Below, in pieces: positions 25,928 through 34,367 of a DNA stretch of 41,227 nt (positions are counted from its first letter, which is position 1; every line of letters starts with the position of its first letter). The notes under the pieces are model-generated. The model was not told the origin of the DNA, did no database searches, and was given only the letters and a program-made list of their open reading frames with translations. The position numbers and the translations under genes were made by a program. The stretch is from Lentisphaerota bacterium (GTDB taxonomy: Bacteria; Verrucomicrobiota; Lentisphaeria; Victivallales; Victivallaceae): the NCBI GenBank assembly GCA_015061625.1, contig SUWG01000023.1:1-41227 (forward strand), in the 5' to 3' direction.

Positions 25928-27228
25928 AAATTGGCCCCGAATTCCCGGAGTTCGGCCCGGAGTTTTACGCCGTCAAGAGTTCGTGGAATGCAGTGTTTTT
26001 TCAGACACATAGCGGCGGCAACACCGGCGGCTTGTCCGATGGAACAGACGATCGGCATTACCCGCATACTGCTGTGTAAAGCATGATCCACGGAAATCGA
26101 TCGTCCGCCGATCAGCAGATTGTCGATATCTTTGGGAACGATACAGCCGTAGGGTATCTCATACCACTCATTTTCAGATTGATGACCGTAGGTGGTGCCT
26201 TTGCCCTCCGGGTGGTGGATATCCACCGGGTAGCGGCCGCGGGCGATGGCATCGGGATATTTGGCACTGTTGTTGAATGTATTTATATCGGCACAGGCCA
26301 AACCGCATATTCTCCGTGATTCACGCACCCCGATCTGATGGGCAATGGAGTGGAGTCTGGCATTTTTGAAACCGGGAACATACTGGCGGAAAAAGGTGAG
26401 AAATTCCCGTAATTGTCTTCTGCCCTCGATTTCCGCTTCCGAGAGGGAAACGCCATTGATCGCACTTTTTTTCAAAACTCTGGTAGTATTGAAGTGGATA
26501 ACGTCATCTTCCAGACACTCGAACCAAAGTACATTTTCACGGGGCGCACTGACCACACCATCGGCTTTGGCTTTGAGGAAAAGGGCATTGATCCCGGCAT
26601 GATCCGGCATTATACTGCGGTCAACTCCGGAAAGTTTGAAGCACAATGACATCGGCTGGCAATAGCCGTTTTCATTGCCGAATTGAAATTCGCATCCGGC
26701 AAGTGCCGCCAGATCGGCATCGCCGGTGCTGTCGATGCAAACTTTGGCAGCTATGGCGGATATTCCGCTTTTGGAATTGAGAATAATGTATTTGATCTGC
26801 CGGTTTTCGACCACTGCATCAAGGACGTTGTGGTGATACAATATTTTTACTCCGGCATCCAGACACATATCTTCGGCGCCGAGCATGGCCATATCTTTGG
26901 AAATATAAAAGTCGCTTTCATCATTATTCATATCTCCGCTTACCGGGGGGGCATTGATGTATTTGCGCATGGCATTGATCCATTCCGGATACAATGGCCG
27001 GTCAAGACATTCGTTATGCAGATGGTTGAGCATGAAAGGGTGTATTTCACCGATGGAAGCCATACCGCCCAGACAGCCGTAACGCTCCACCAGTATCACA
27101 GAAGCACCTTTTCTGGCGGCGGCAACTGCCGCACAGATACCGCCGGGGCCGCCGCCGAGTACGGCGACATCGGCATTGCAGATCAGATCCACATTTTTGT
27201 TGAATTGGTAATTGATGGTATTTTTCAC
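25924..27228 (-). CDS. FAD-dependent oxidoreductase (FAD_oxidored family)
   Basis: A 434-residue flavoprotein. The FAD-binding Rossmann motif is VAVLGGGPGGICAAVAAARKG followed by VERYGCLGGMA. The family segment DSTGDADLAALAG is central and GRSISVDHALHSSMRVMPI near the C-terminus completes the cofactor site. Such proteins are common in glycan loci of Planctomycetota and Lentisphaerota and may oxidise sugars or their acids, but no substrate is established. Translation starts at GTG (27228) with only a weak purine-rich site upstream. Its stop overlaps the next start (ATGA). Confidence 0.88.
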   Translation of the reverse strand: MKNTINYQFNKNVDLICNADVAVLGGGPGGICAAVAAARKGASVILVERYGCLGGMASIGEIHPFMLNHLHNECLDRPLYPEWINAMRKYINAPPVSGDMNNDESDFYISKDMAMLGAEDMCLDAGVKILYHHNVLDAVVENRQIKYIILNSKSGISAIAAKVCIDSTGDADLAALAGCEFQFGNENGYCQPMSLCFKLSGVDRSIMPDHAGINALFLKAKADGVVSAPRENVLWFECLEDDVIHFNTTRVLKKSAINGVSLSEAEIEGRRQLREFLTFFRQYVPGFKNARLHSIAHQIGVRESRRICGLACADINTFNNSAKYPDAIARGRYPVDIHHPEGKGTTYGHQSENEWYEIPYGCIVPKDIDNLLIGGRSISVDHALHSSMRVMPIVCSIGQAAGVAAAMCLKKHCIPRTLDGVKLRAELREFGANL

Positions 27229-27274
27229 AATAAAATTCTCTATGTTGTAACGTTTTAATTTTCGGATATAACGG

Positions 27275-29623
27275 TTATTTCCCGGTGGAAATTTCCGGCA
27301 GAGTCAGAATTTTTTCGATCATCAGATCAATTCGGGCTCTGTGGTTTATGTAATCCTGCGGATTGCTGCTGTAAACTGTCCACGAGCGTATAGGGGTATT
27401 TTCCAGCAAATCCAGAGCCTGACGGATCAATTCGCTGTGGTTTGCCGATTCCGGCAGTTTTTGCAATTCTCCGATCAGGTTGCGTAACATGGTCATTGCT
27501 TCATAGTCCTGCAGACCATCCCGGAAAGCCGCCAGCCGAATCGACGGATAAATTTCCTTATCCGGGCCGGGATAGACCAGCAGTCCATCGCCATTGGTGC
27601 CGAGCCAGCGGGTTTTAACCGGTACAAATGGGAATGGCAAGTTGACTTTTGCCCATTGATCCGGATAAATTTCCCGGTTCATCAGATAGTAGAGAAAGCC
27701 GGAGATTCTGGTTTTGGAAAGGAACAACTGCCAAGGGATCACCCGCGGATCAGTTCCGGGATAATCGATAAACAAATTGGCATACGGTTTTTGCGGGCCG
27801 CAGCAGACATACATCCAGAAGTTTGCATCGGTTTGGATATATTCATCCATCCGGAATGGTTTGGGAGTCCAGATATCAAAACAACCGGCATTACGTTCGA
27901 TGTACGGATTGGCGGTTTCGATTTTTATCCACGGGAAGTTTTCCCGGATGAATGCGGTGACCAACCGGATATCCCGGTCACTTTTTTCTCTTTTTTCCGG
28001 GGTGTCGGCATGGATCTCGCTCTCATCAAAAGCGTGGATATACCAGACAAATCCGGGCCAGTTGCGGGATTTTGCGAAATTTTCCCACCTGGTCAGATGA
28101 GTTTTGATTTTATCGAAATATGCGGCTCTTTCCGCCGGATCTTCCGGTAAGGAGCGCAGGCACATCAAACAGGCGGCATTGAGTCCCCTTTCGTAACAGT
28201 AGTCCATATCCTCCATGGCGGGAACCACCCGGAATTCTCCGCCACCGGCCAGCACATCGGAGTAAATCGATGCCGGATTGATCCGGTAGGATAACAGCAT
28301 ATCGTAGAATGGCCGCCAGAAGTCGGCACCTTCCAAAGCACCTCCGGCGGAAAGATTATACATCCGGTTGTGGGCCGCGGCATCACTTCTGCCGAAAAGT
28401 TGACGGCTCAATGCGGAATTGTAACATCTTTCAATCGCTCCGGGATTGATGGCCAGTGCGGTAACGATGGTGTTGCGCAGCGGAAGATCGAAATTGCGTA
28501 CCTGCAATTTGAGTTTTAAAGAGCGTTCACCGCCGTTGGAACTTTTTACCGTGACGATGCTTTCATATATTCCCGGAGCAGTACCGGGCGGTACACTGAC
28601 ATTGAACCAGTATGGTTGAGTAAGTCCGGCAGTTACAGTCAATGGCCGCATTGGCATAATTGCATCCGGCCAGTATTCGCCGTAACGTGATTCGGTGATT
28701 CTGCTGTCGTCAAGTTTTACAAATCCGACAATATGACACCGGGCAATATCTGAAGGCAGGCGTTTGCCGTCTTTGCTTAAAAAATCACTTATTGTTACGG
28801 TGACATTTTCCAGAGTTCCGGTGCGGGGGATCAACGCCAACTGAAATGATACGCACTCTCTGCCGGCGGCTGCGATCTCCACGGTGTCATTGAAAGTACC
28901 TTTGTATTTCAATGAATCCAGGGGAATTTTATCCATGGGAGTATTGATGCCGACGAAAAATTCCGGTTGCTGGATCCTTTGGGTCTGATTCAGGCAGAGC
29001 AGGGCGATTTTCAGCGTGTCGATATCTTTGATCTCATAAAGAGTGATCCGGTGCCACAGAGTGCGGCTGACGCTATCCGGAAAATCAGAAAGGGTTATTC
29101 TGGGGGCCTGATCTCCGGAGTGTTTCCACGCCGGGATCGGTTCTGACAGTTGTTCCATGCCGTTGATTTTCCAAGATATGATGTAATCTTTGAAAAAATC
29201 ACAAGTTACCCGGTAACGCCGGTTGTTGGTTTTGTCAAACAATGCTCTGGCTGAAACATTCAGAAAAGGACGGCGGCTCATGACTTCCATTACCAGCGGG
29301 CCGTTTTCGATTCTGAAGTCCTGACCGTATTTGCCGATGCGCAACGGGGTGTATTCCCATTCGATCCGGAGCAGTTTGCCATCCGCAAGACCGGGGATGA
29401 GAATATCCCGGAGCAAAACCGCTTCGGAATTTTCGCTTCCGCTTTCAGTGATGATCCCCTCCGGGGTGACTCTGGCGTTGCCTTTTAACTGCCACTCTGA
29501 CAAATCAATGTCAGGTTGTTTCAGAGAGATATCCCAGATTTTGATCACAGTTTCTGCGTGGATATTGATTATCAGGCACAGCACTGCGGCAAGGAAAAAT
29601 GTTTTCGGGGAGAATATTGACAT
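27275..29623 (-). CDS. DUF4091 / GH123-like glycosidase, secreted paralogue
   Basis: A 782-residue protein with a Sec signal peptide (TFFLAAVLCLIINIHA, cleavage near residue 23). Domain order equals the cytoplasmic paralogue: beta-sandwich, second beta domain, then catalytic barrel. The barrel has VWYIHAFDESE (adjacent D533-E534), FPWIKIETANPYIERNAG, YVCCGPQKPYANLFIDYP and the DUF4091 end GDGLLVYPGPDKEIYPSIRL. It probably cleaves the glycan outside the cytoplasm, while the cytoplasmic copy finishes imported fragments (inference). It is 23 bp downstream of the copy B prepilin gene and 46 bp upstream of the FAD oxidoreductase. Confidence 0.84.
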   Translation of the reverse strand: MSIFSPKTFFLAAVLCLIINIHAETVIKIWDISLKQPDIDLSEWQLKGNARVTPEGIITESGSENSEAVLLRDILIPGLADGKLLRIEWEYTPLRIGKYGQDFRIENGPLVMEVMSRRPFLNVSARALFDKTNNRRYRVTCDFFKDYIISWKINGMEQLSEPIPAWKHSGDQAPRITLSDFPDSVSRTLWHRITLYEIKDIDTLKIALLCLNQTQRIQQPEFFVGINTPMDKIPLDSLKYKGTFNDTVEIAAAGRECVSFQLALIPRTGTLENVTVTISDFLSKDGKRLPSDIARCHIVGFVKLDDSRITESRYGEYWPDAIMPMRPLTVTAGLTQPYWFNVSVPPGTAPGIYESIVTVKSSNGGERSLKLKLQVRNFDLPLRNTIVTALAINPGAIERCYNSALSRQLFGRSDAAAHNRMYNLSAGGALEGADFWRPFYDMLLSYRINPASIYSDVLAGGGEFRVVPAMEDMDYCYERGLNAACLMCLRSLPEDPAERAAYFDKIKTHLTRWENFAKSRNWPGFVWYIHAFDESEIHADTPEKREKSDRDIRLVTAFIRENFPWIKIETANPYIERNAGCFDIWTPKPFRMDEYIQTDANFWMYVCCGPQKPYANLFIDYPGTDPRVIPWQLFLSKTRISGFLYYLMNREIYPDQWAKVNLPFPFVPVKTRWLGTNGDGLLVYPGPDKEIYPSIRLAAFRDGLQDYEAMTMLRNLIGELQKLPESANHSELIRQALDLLENTPIRSWTVYSSNPQDYINHRARIDLMIEKILTLPEISTGK

Positions 29624-29646
29624 AATGAATCCAGGAATGATATGTG

Positions 29647-30540
29647 TTACTTCAGGAGAGCCAATTTTGAGTCAAAACCTTCAAATTTTTTGGCTTGATC
29701 TTCAAAGAGATCCCGGATGCACCTGCGCAATTCATCAAAATTGCTGGCCGCGACGTGACCATCGCCGAATGCTGTATTGCAGAGGTTGGCATGGCGGAAG
29801 TGATAACCGGCGCGATAATCATAAAAAGTCGTTTCGCAGTATGATGTGCCGCTGTTTTTGTACCAGTCGGCCAGAATCGGCAGCCGGCTCTGATTGCTGT
29901 AAGTCTGGAAGTGTCTGTATTTCCAACCGGGCAATCCGCTGACATCGGAAGTATATTTATCCGGCACTGAAGCGAGCATGGCATAAGGCGAGGTGAATTG
30001 ATCGTAAGGCTTATCCGCACCGAAACTCTGGCACACGGTGTTGCGTTGTTCGATATTGCCGATTTCGATGTAGAAGTCGCTCCATGAGTATTCTCTGGCG
30101 GCATTGCCATTCAAAGAACCGCGGAAATATACCACATTGTAACCGTGGTTGTCATCGGCATACATGGTTACTGCCATTGAACACTGTTTGAGATTGGAAA
30201 TGCAGTCGGCAGATCTGGCTCTTTCTCTTGCCGAATTCAATGCCGGAAGCAGAATTGCCGCCAGAATGGCAATAATGGCAATAACCACCAGCAATTCGAT
30301 CAAAGTGAATGCGCTCTTGGGGAGAGGGGAAAAACTTCTTTTCACGGGAAAAGAGGTTTTTCCCCTCTCCCCAAACCCCACTCCTCTTTTCAAGAAAAGC
30401 GGTATTCTTTGTTTAGTTTCAATCGCAGTTTTTTGTGTCAAAAAATGCAATGATGAGATAACAGTGCTTACCAGCAATTCGATCAAGGTGAAGTGCGATT
30501 TTTTGCCTGTGATGCTTGATGAAGTTTTTTGCGTTTTCAT
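29647..30540 (-). CDS. Prepilin-type H-X9-DG protein with duplicated N-terminal motif (copy B)
   Basis: A 297-residue prepilin-type protein. FTLIELL occurs at residue 17 and again at residue 78, exactly 61 codons later as in copy A. Only the second is followed by the complete hydrophobic helix. The C-terminal family motif is [13 protein letters not shown]. The residue before the first F is histidine and before the second alanine, so the second site looks more cleavable. An in-frame GTG at 30345, at the apex of the DNA hairpin, would start a 233-residue protein with the leader (M)[11 protein letters not shown]. It is second in locus 2, between an FAD oxidoreductase and the secreted DUF4091 enzyme. 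AAAGGA lies 11 nt upstream of the ATG. Confidence 0.85.
   Translation of the reverse strand: MKTQKTSSSITGKKSHFTLIELLVSTVISSLHFLTQKTAIETKQRIPLFLKRGVGFGERGKTSFPVKRSFSPLPKSAFTLIELLVVIAIIAILAAILLPALNSARERARSADCISNLKQCSMAVTMYADDNHGYNVVYFRGSLNGNAAREYSWSDFYIEIGNIEQRNTVCQSFGADKPYDQFTSPYAMLASVPDKYTSDVSGLPGWKYRHFQTYSNQSRLPILADWYKNSGTSYCETTFYDYRAGYHFRHANLCNTAFGDGHVAASNFDELRRCIRDLFEDQAKKFEGFDSKLALLK
30289..30492 (-). repeat. In-frame hairpin insertion with flanking FTLIELL-coding repeats (copy B)
   Basis: Repeats of 21 bp (30289-30309 and 30472-30492) are 20/21 identical and flank a 162-bp insert, again a 183-bp period. The hairpin at 30317-30374 has 27-bp arms with 26 Watson-Crick pairs and the same ACGG loop as copy A; it also begins 8 nt from the inner repeat. 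A second short hairpin, CTTTTC-AA-GAAAAG, lies at about 30386-30399. The near-perfect repeats suggest this copy is younger than copy A. Confidence 0.87.
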
Positions 30541-30597
30541 TTGTTTGATGATCCTTTCTTTTTTTTTTGTTTGGAATCGTATTTCAAAGGTGGCACG

Positions 30598-31830
30598 TTA
30601 CAAATCGAGCAAAAGATTCTGTCCTTTCCCTTTTAGAGTTTTTTGCAGAAGTTTGTGATCCAGATCTCTGACGCCATGTTTATTCAAGGCGCAGAATGCG
30701 GCGGCGGCACCGCCGGCCTGACCGATAGCACCGGCGATCGGCATGACCCGGTAGGAACTCATGGCGATATGAGTGCCGCCGATGGCCCGTCCCACGACCA
30801 GAAGTCCTTCCAGACTCCGGGGGATAAGTGAACGGTAAGGAATGCCGTAACCCTCGACTTCGATGGATAAGGTTTCTTTGTTTGCCCCCCAGGAGTCGAT
30901 GCCGTAAGTGCCGACTGCGATGGTATCTTCCGGGAGTTTCCCGCAGAGGATATCATTTACAGTCATCACATGGTCGCATAAGGCCCGGCTTTGTTCTCTG
31001 ACGCCGATTTTGGGAGCCATATATACTGTATAACCGTATTGCCGCAGCAAATCATGGTCACGCCGCATTTTTGCCATAGCTTCCTGCTGGGCTTCTCCGA
31101 GGGCCAGCGGTGAACGGGTATCCCGGCACTCCACGGCACATCCCCAATGCAGGAAAAGTTGCGGATTCAGTTGCATCCCTCTGTCCGGATTTTCGTGGTA
31201 CCAGTTGATTTCGTTTGTCATCACGCTTTTGCGGTCAAGGCGCATCATATCAAGCGGTTTGGCATTGATATCGGTTTGCTGGCTGAAATACATCCAGGTA
31301 CATTGTTGGACTTTCTGGTTTCTTTCCGCCGGGGCGACGGCTTCATTGAAGTCGCTTTTTGCATCCTGTCCATACATCAATTCATTTCCGGCCATACCGG
31401 CTAAAACTGCTCCTCCGGTGGCATCGACGGTTATTGAACTGCGGATTTCCAGACAGTCATTGATCCTGACTCCGGTGACTTTTTCATTATCCATCAATAC
31501 GGCGGTCGCTCTGGCTCCGGTCAGCAAAGTGATATTCGGCTCATTGGCAATTATATCGGTAAACACTTTGACAAAGGATGAGGGCAAATAGAATTTAGGT
31601 GTATCAGACAGGGCGTAACCGTTTTTTAGCATTTCTTCGCATTCTTTGAGGATACCGGTCAAAGGGTCTCCGCAAAACATACAGACATAGTAATCAACCG
31701 GTGCGCCGCCGATTTGTTGATCTTCTTCCACCAGAATCACTTTTGCCCCGACCCGGGCGGCTGCTGCTGCTGCGGGGATCCCGGAAGCTCCGGCTCCCAC
31801 CACAAGCACATCTGTTTGCATCTGTTTCAT
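30598..31830 (-). CDS. FAD-dependent oxidoreductase (FAD_oxidored family)
   Basis: A 410-residue flavoprotein. The FAD motif is VLVVGAGASGIPAAAAAARVG with VEEDQQIGG next. VDATGGAVLAGMAGNE is in the middle and GRAIGGTHIAMSSYRVMPIAGAIGQ closes the cofactor site. It is related to, but clearly distinct from, the oxidoreductase at 25924-27228. It is the first gene of locus 2, divergent from the PocR-AraC regulator. A role in oxidising a sugar or deoxy-sugar released by the locus is inference. AAGG lies 10 nt before the ATG. Confidence 0.88.
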   Translation of the reverse strand: MKQMQTDVLVVGAGASGIPAAAAAARVGAKVILVEEDQQIGGAPVDYYVCMFCGDPLTGILKECEEMLKNGYALSDTPKFYLPSSFVKVFTDIIANEPNITLLTGARATAVLMDNEKVTGVRINDCLEIRSSITVDATGGAVLAGMAGNELMYGQDAKSDFNEAVAPAERNQKVQQCTWMYFSQQTDINAKPLDMMRLDRKSVMTNEINWYHENPDRGMQLNPQLFLHWGCAVECRDTRSPLALGEAQQEAMAKMRRDHDLLRQYGYTVYMAPKIGVREQSRALCDHVMTVNDILCGKLPEDTIAVGTYGIDSWGANKETLSIEVEGYGIPYRSLIPRSLEGLLVVGRAIGGTHIAMSSYRVMPIAGAIGQAGGAAAAFCALNKHGVRDLDHKLLQKTLKGKGQNLLLDL

Positions 31831-31860
31831 AATGAATTGCCTTGATTATAATAATGAATG

Positions 31861-31890
31861 GTATATTTCTGCCTGCGATATTAAATATAC
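31861..31890. promoter_or_regulatory. Inverted repeat upstream of locus 2
   Basis: GTATATTT (31861-31868) and AAATATAC (31883-31890) form an 8-bp dyad with a 14-nt spacer, 31-60 bp upstream of the first gene of locus 2. It could be an operator or a 5' UTR hairpin. No convincing -35/-10 pair for the minus-strand operon was found. Confidence 0.4.
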
Positions 31891-32016
31891 ATGACCGTCA
31901 CTATGTTTTATATCAAAATTATGCTATTGTTTGTCGTGATTCTGCTTTTTATAATAATTTTTCAGTGTTTTTAGATAAAATTGATATCCTTTTTCTACCG
32001 GCAGGGCCGAAAAAAA

Positions 32017-32044
32017 TTGACAAACCGGAAATATATGCTATCGT
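32017..32044 (+). promoter_or_regulatory. Possible promoter of the PocR-AraC regulator
   Basis: A consensus TTGACA (32017-32022) is followed after 16 bp by TATCGT (32039-32044), a weak -10, about 40 bp before the start codon. Confidence 0.4.
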
Positions 32045-32084
32045 AATATACGGTGACGGCGTAATTTGAAGGAAGCTATATTGT

Positions 32085-32918
32085 ATGAATAACAGTTTTG
32101 AAAAATTGATAGAAGTTCTCGATGCATTATCCCGGTTGTGTCAACCCGGATTGGTGTGGAAGGCCACATTTTCGCTGATCGTGGAAGAGGCTTTGCCCAC
32201 GCATTTGCGTTGTCACCGGTGCGGTTTCTGCCGGAAAGTCAAGGAAGATCCTGAATTGCGCCAGAAGTGTATTGCACACGATACCAAAGTGATCCCGGCC
32301 CGGTTGGCTGCCGGAATGAAATATCTGGTATGCCGTTGCCATGCCGGAGTAAGCGAGGTGGTTTTGCCTCTGACTCACAATAATACGGTCATCGGGGCGA
32401 TGCTTTGCGGGCCTTTCCGGGAACCGGGAGGAAAGCCGTATTGCGACAGTGCCGGAGAAGATTATCTGAATCTGCCGGAGTTGCTTCCTGAAACTCCGGA
32501 ATTGCTTTATACGGTGATCGTTCCGCTGATCCAGGCTCCGGCGGAAAATGCCTATGGCAGTTATGTCAACAGTATAAAAAAGAATGTCAGTGATGAGCGT
32601 ATAATCCGGGCTCTTGATTATATAGAAGCCAATTACAAGCAGAAAATTTCTCTTGCCACGGTCTGTCATGTGTGTGCATTGAGTGAATCACGTTTTACGC
32701 ATTTATTCCGTGAACAGTGCAATATCAGTTTTTCCGATTATATCCAGCAGGTAAGGATAATCGAAGCCCGGCGTTATCTTTCCGGAAGTAATTATGCGAT
32801 TGCAGAAATCGCTTTGATTTGCGGATTTGCCACTCAAAGTCACTTCACGGTGGTATTCAAAAAAATTTGCGGCACCACGCCGCAGGATTACCGGAAAGAG
32901 AATACGGCTGTGGAGTGA
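32085..32918 (+). CDS. AraC-family regulator with PocR sensory domain
   Basis: A 277-residue regulator. Residues 15-150 match the PocR ligand-binding domain, a PAS-like sensor with the pattern CHRCGFCRKV, RQKCIAHD, VCRCHAGVSEVVLPL and AMLCGPF. The cysteines (C-x2-C-x2-C and CRC) suggest metal or redox involvement. Residues 175-275 form the AraC DNA-binding domain (LSESRFTHLFREQCNISFSDYI; IAEIALICGFATQSHFTVVFKK). PocR domains are associated with small diol or hydrocarbon-derivative sensing. It diverges from locus 2 and is the obvious regulator of it. Confidence 0.9.
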   Translation: MNNSFEKLIEVLDALSRLCQPGLVWKATFSLIVEEALPTHLRCHRCGFCRKVKEDPELRQKCIAHDTKVIPARLAAGMKYLVCRCHAGVSEVVLPLTHNNTVIGAMLCGPFREPGGKPYCDSAGEDYLNLPELLPETPELLYTVIVPLIQAPAENAYGSYVNSIKKNVSDERIIRALDYIEANYKQKISLATVCHVCALSESRFTHLFREQCNISFSDYIQQVRIIEARRYLSGSNYAIAEIALICGFATQSHFTVVFKKICGTTPQDYRKENTAVE

Positions 32919-32922
32919 CATT

Positions 32923-32989
32923 ATCGGCAGGTGAGGGGCATCGCTGTACAGGTATTATACCGCGGCATGATGAACCATCAACTGCCGAT
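32923..32989 (+). other. Long-range stem in the 3' region of the regulator gene
   Basis: ATCGGCAG (32923-32930) and CTGCCGAT (32982-32989) pair across 51 nt that contain a small hairpin GGTATTATACC (32951-32961). It directly follows the PocR-AraC stop and may be a structured 3' end; no T tract follows. Confidence 0.35.
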
Positions 32990-33044
32990 TTAATAAACTG
33001 TTAAGTATCCAACTTTTGGGGTACACTTCAAAGAGGAAATTTTA

Positions 33045-33281
33045 TTATTTTTTTGCTAATTCCTTTTCTATTTCAGTAAGTTCTGATATTGTGGCAGCTT
33101 CTCCTATTATGCCAATAATAGAAGCAATGCCGGCAATAATTGTGCCGATATTGATCCCATCGCAACAAAGGAATGTTGCAGTAACAATACCACCAACAGC
33201 CAACAGGGCTCCAAACATTCCTTTTTTTGCTTCGCAATCTTTTTTCTTTTCGATTAGCAATTCTTTCGTTCTGTTATCCAT
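33045..33281 (-). CDS. Small membrane protein of unknown function
   Basis: A 78-residue protein with charged ends and two short hydrophobic stretches (MFGALLAVGGIVTATFLCC and INIGTIIAGIASIIGIIG), consistent with a helical hairpin in the membrane. The ATG at 33281 follows GGAGG at 5-nt spacing; an upstream ATG at 33293 forms part of that ribosome site and is less likely. No family recognised. It stands alone in an AT-rich stretch. Confidence 0.65.
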   Translation of the reverse strand: MDNRTKELLIEKKKDCEAKKGMFGALLAVGGIVTATFLCCDGINIGTIIAGIASIIGIIGEAATISELTEIEKELAKK

Positions 33282-33293
33282 TTTTACCTCCAT

Positions 33294-34367
33294 AAAGTTT
33301 TATATCGTCAGGTTCGGAAAACCTGAAAATAAAAGAGATTACGGTGATAATATAACATAAGTTTTTTTTTCAAGTATTTGCATATAAAAATGCGGAATTT
33401 TAATAATTGGAGCAAAAGAGGAACAGGCATATGTACTTTAAATTAAAAATCTACGGATAGCAAACCCTACGGCTTGCCATCCGTAGCTTTAGCGAAGGAT
33501 GGTGGAGGTGAAAAAGGGATTTCAAATAATTCTCTTACGCTCAAACTGGTAAAACTTTTTCAAGTTTGATGATGATTTTATTTCAGAGAAATATTCCCAA
33601 AAATTCTCCGTCAAGCTGAAATTCTTGGTCTGCTGTTTGTATTTTTACAATCCGCTCTGCTCAAAATTAGCATACTTGAATACGTCTAACGACTTTTGCA
33701 AAAAAACTGCATACAAAAGGGTGCAAAAATTCATTTTCCCTCAAAAGCAGTGTTTGTCAGCACCTTTTTTAATATATCACTTCAAACCGGAAAAGCAATA
33801 GATAATCAATAAATTTGGCAGCTCCATTCCCAAAGTGTCAAATTGGCACTTGGGAATTGCACTTAAAGCCCAGAAACGGCTCGCTGTGCCGAGTTTTCCG
33901 GAATCGGCAGGCATTGACCTGGGGCTGATCTTCGCCACCAGGTGCGTTATAAAAGAAACTGTGCGGAAATTACGCTGCTTGCTGAACTCTGCGGTAATCG
34001 TGAATCTTGATTGTAATCCTTCGAAAGAATAAAATTTTCAAGAAAATTAGCCAAGACTAACTTGAATTTTTATGATTAAGTGATATTTTATGACAAAGCA
34101 GAATGACAGTTTAATGAAATCGTGCGGCCGGGGTCTAATTCCCCGGTGCTGGCGAAATCACGGTTTGCCGGAATTGTATCAAGTGCGGTATTATCCGACA
34201 CTTGCCTGGTGGTTGAAACAGACTTCAACACCCCGTTATTCAAAGAAGCTGCGGGGAATGGAAGATTATTGCTTTTTTGCCATAGTTTTATGTCTAACGT
34301 CATTTCGGCAAGTCGGACAGGCTTTTTACGGTTGCCACGCCGGACAGACGGTTCAGGACTCATAGGT
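33294..34367. other. Gene-poor AT-rich region
   Basis: About 1.07 kb without a convincing gene. It contains the palindromic element at 33451-33502, small hairpins (AATTTTC-AA-GAAAATT at 34033-34048; CCGGGG-N7-CCCCGG at 34128-34146) and several short open frames on both strands without family resemblance or good ribosome sites. It may be decayed accessory DNA. Confidence 0.5.
33451..33502. repeat. Composite palindromic element
   Basis: CTACGGATAGCAA (33451-33463) pairs with TTGCCATCCGTAG (33474-33486) with one mismatch. The right arm also overlaps a second stem, CCATCC (33477-33482) with GGATGG (33497-33502), enclosing GCTTTAGC. An extra CTACGG copy in the first loop gives further alternative pairing. 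The compact overlapping design is that of a dispersed REP-like element. I have the impression that similar sequence occurs in other genomes, but this is unverified memory. Confidence 0.55.

Noticed and set aside
31842..32069. 75-codon frame on the plus strand between divergent genes
   Set aside because: No ribosome site, covers the regulatory region and the likely promoter of the PocR-AraC gene, and has no family resemblance.
33500..33526. tRNA 3'-end-like sequence on the minus strand ending CACCTCCACCA
   Set aside because: The T-loop position does not fit (no TTCRANY at the right distance) and no anticodon, D-arm or 5' acceptor strand is present; at most a degenerate fragment.
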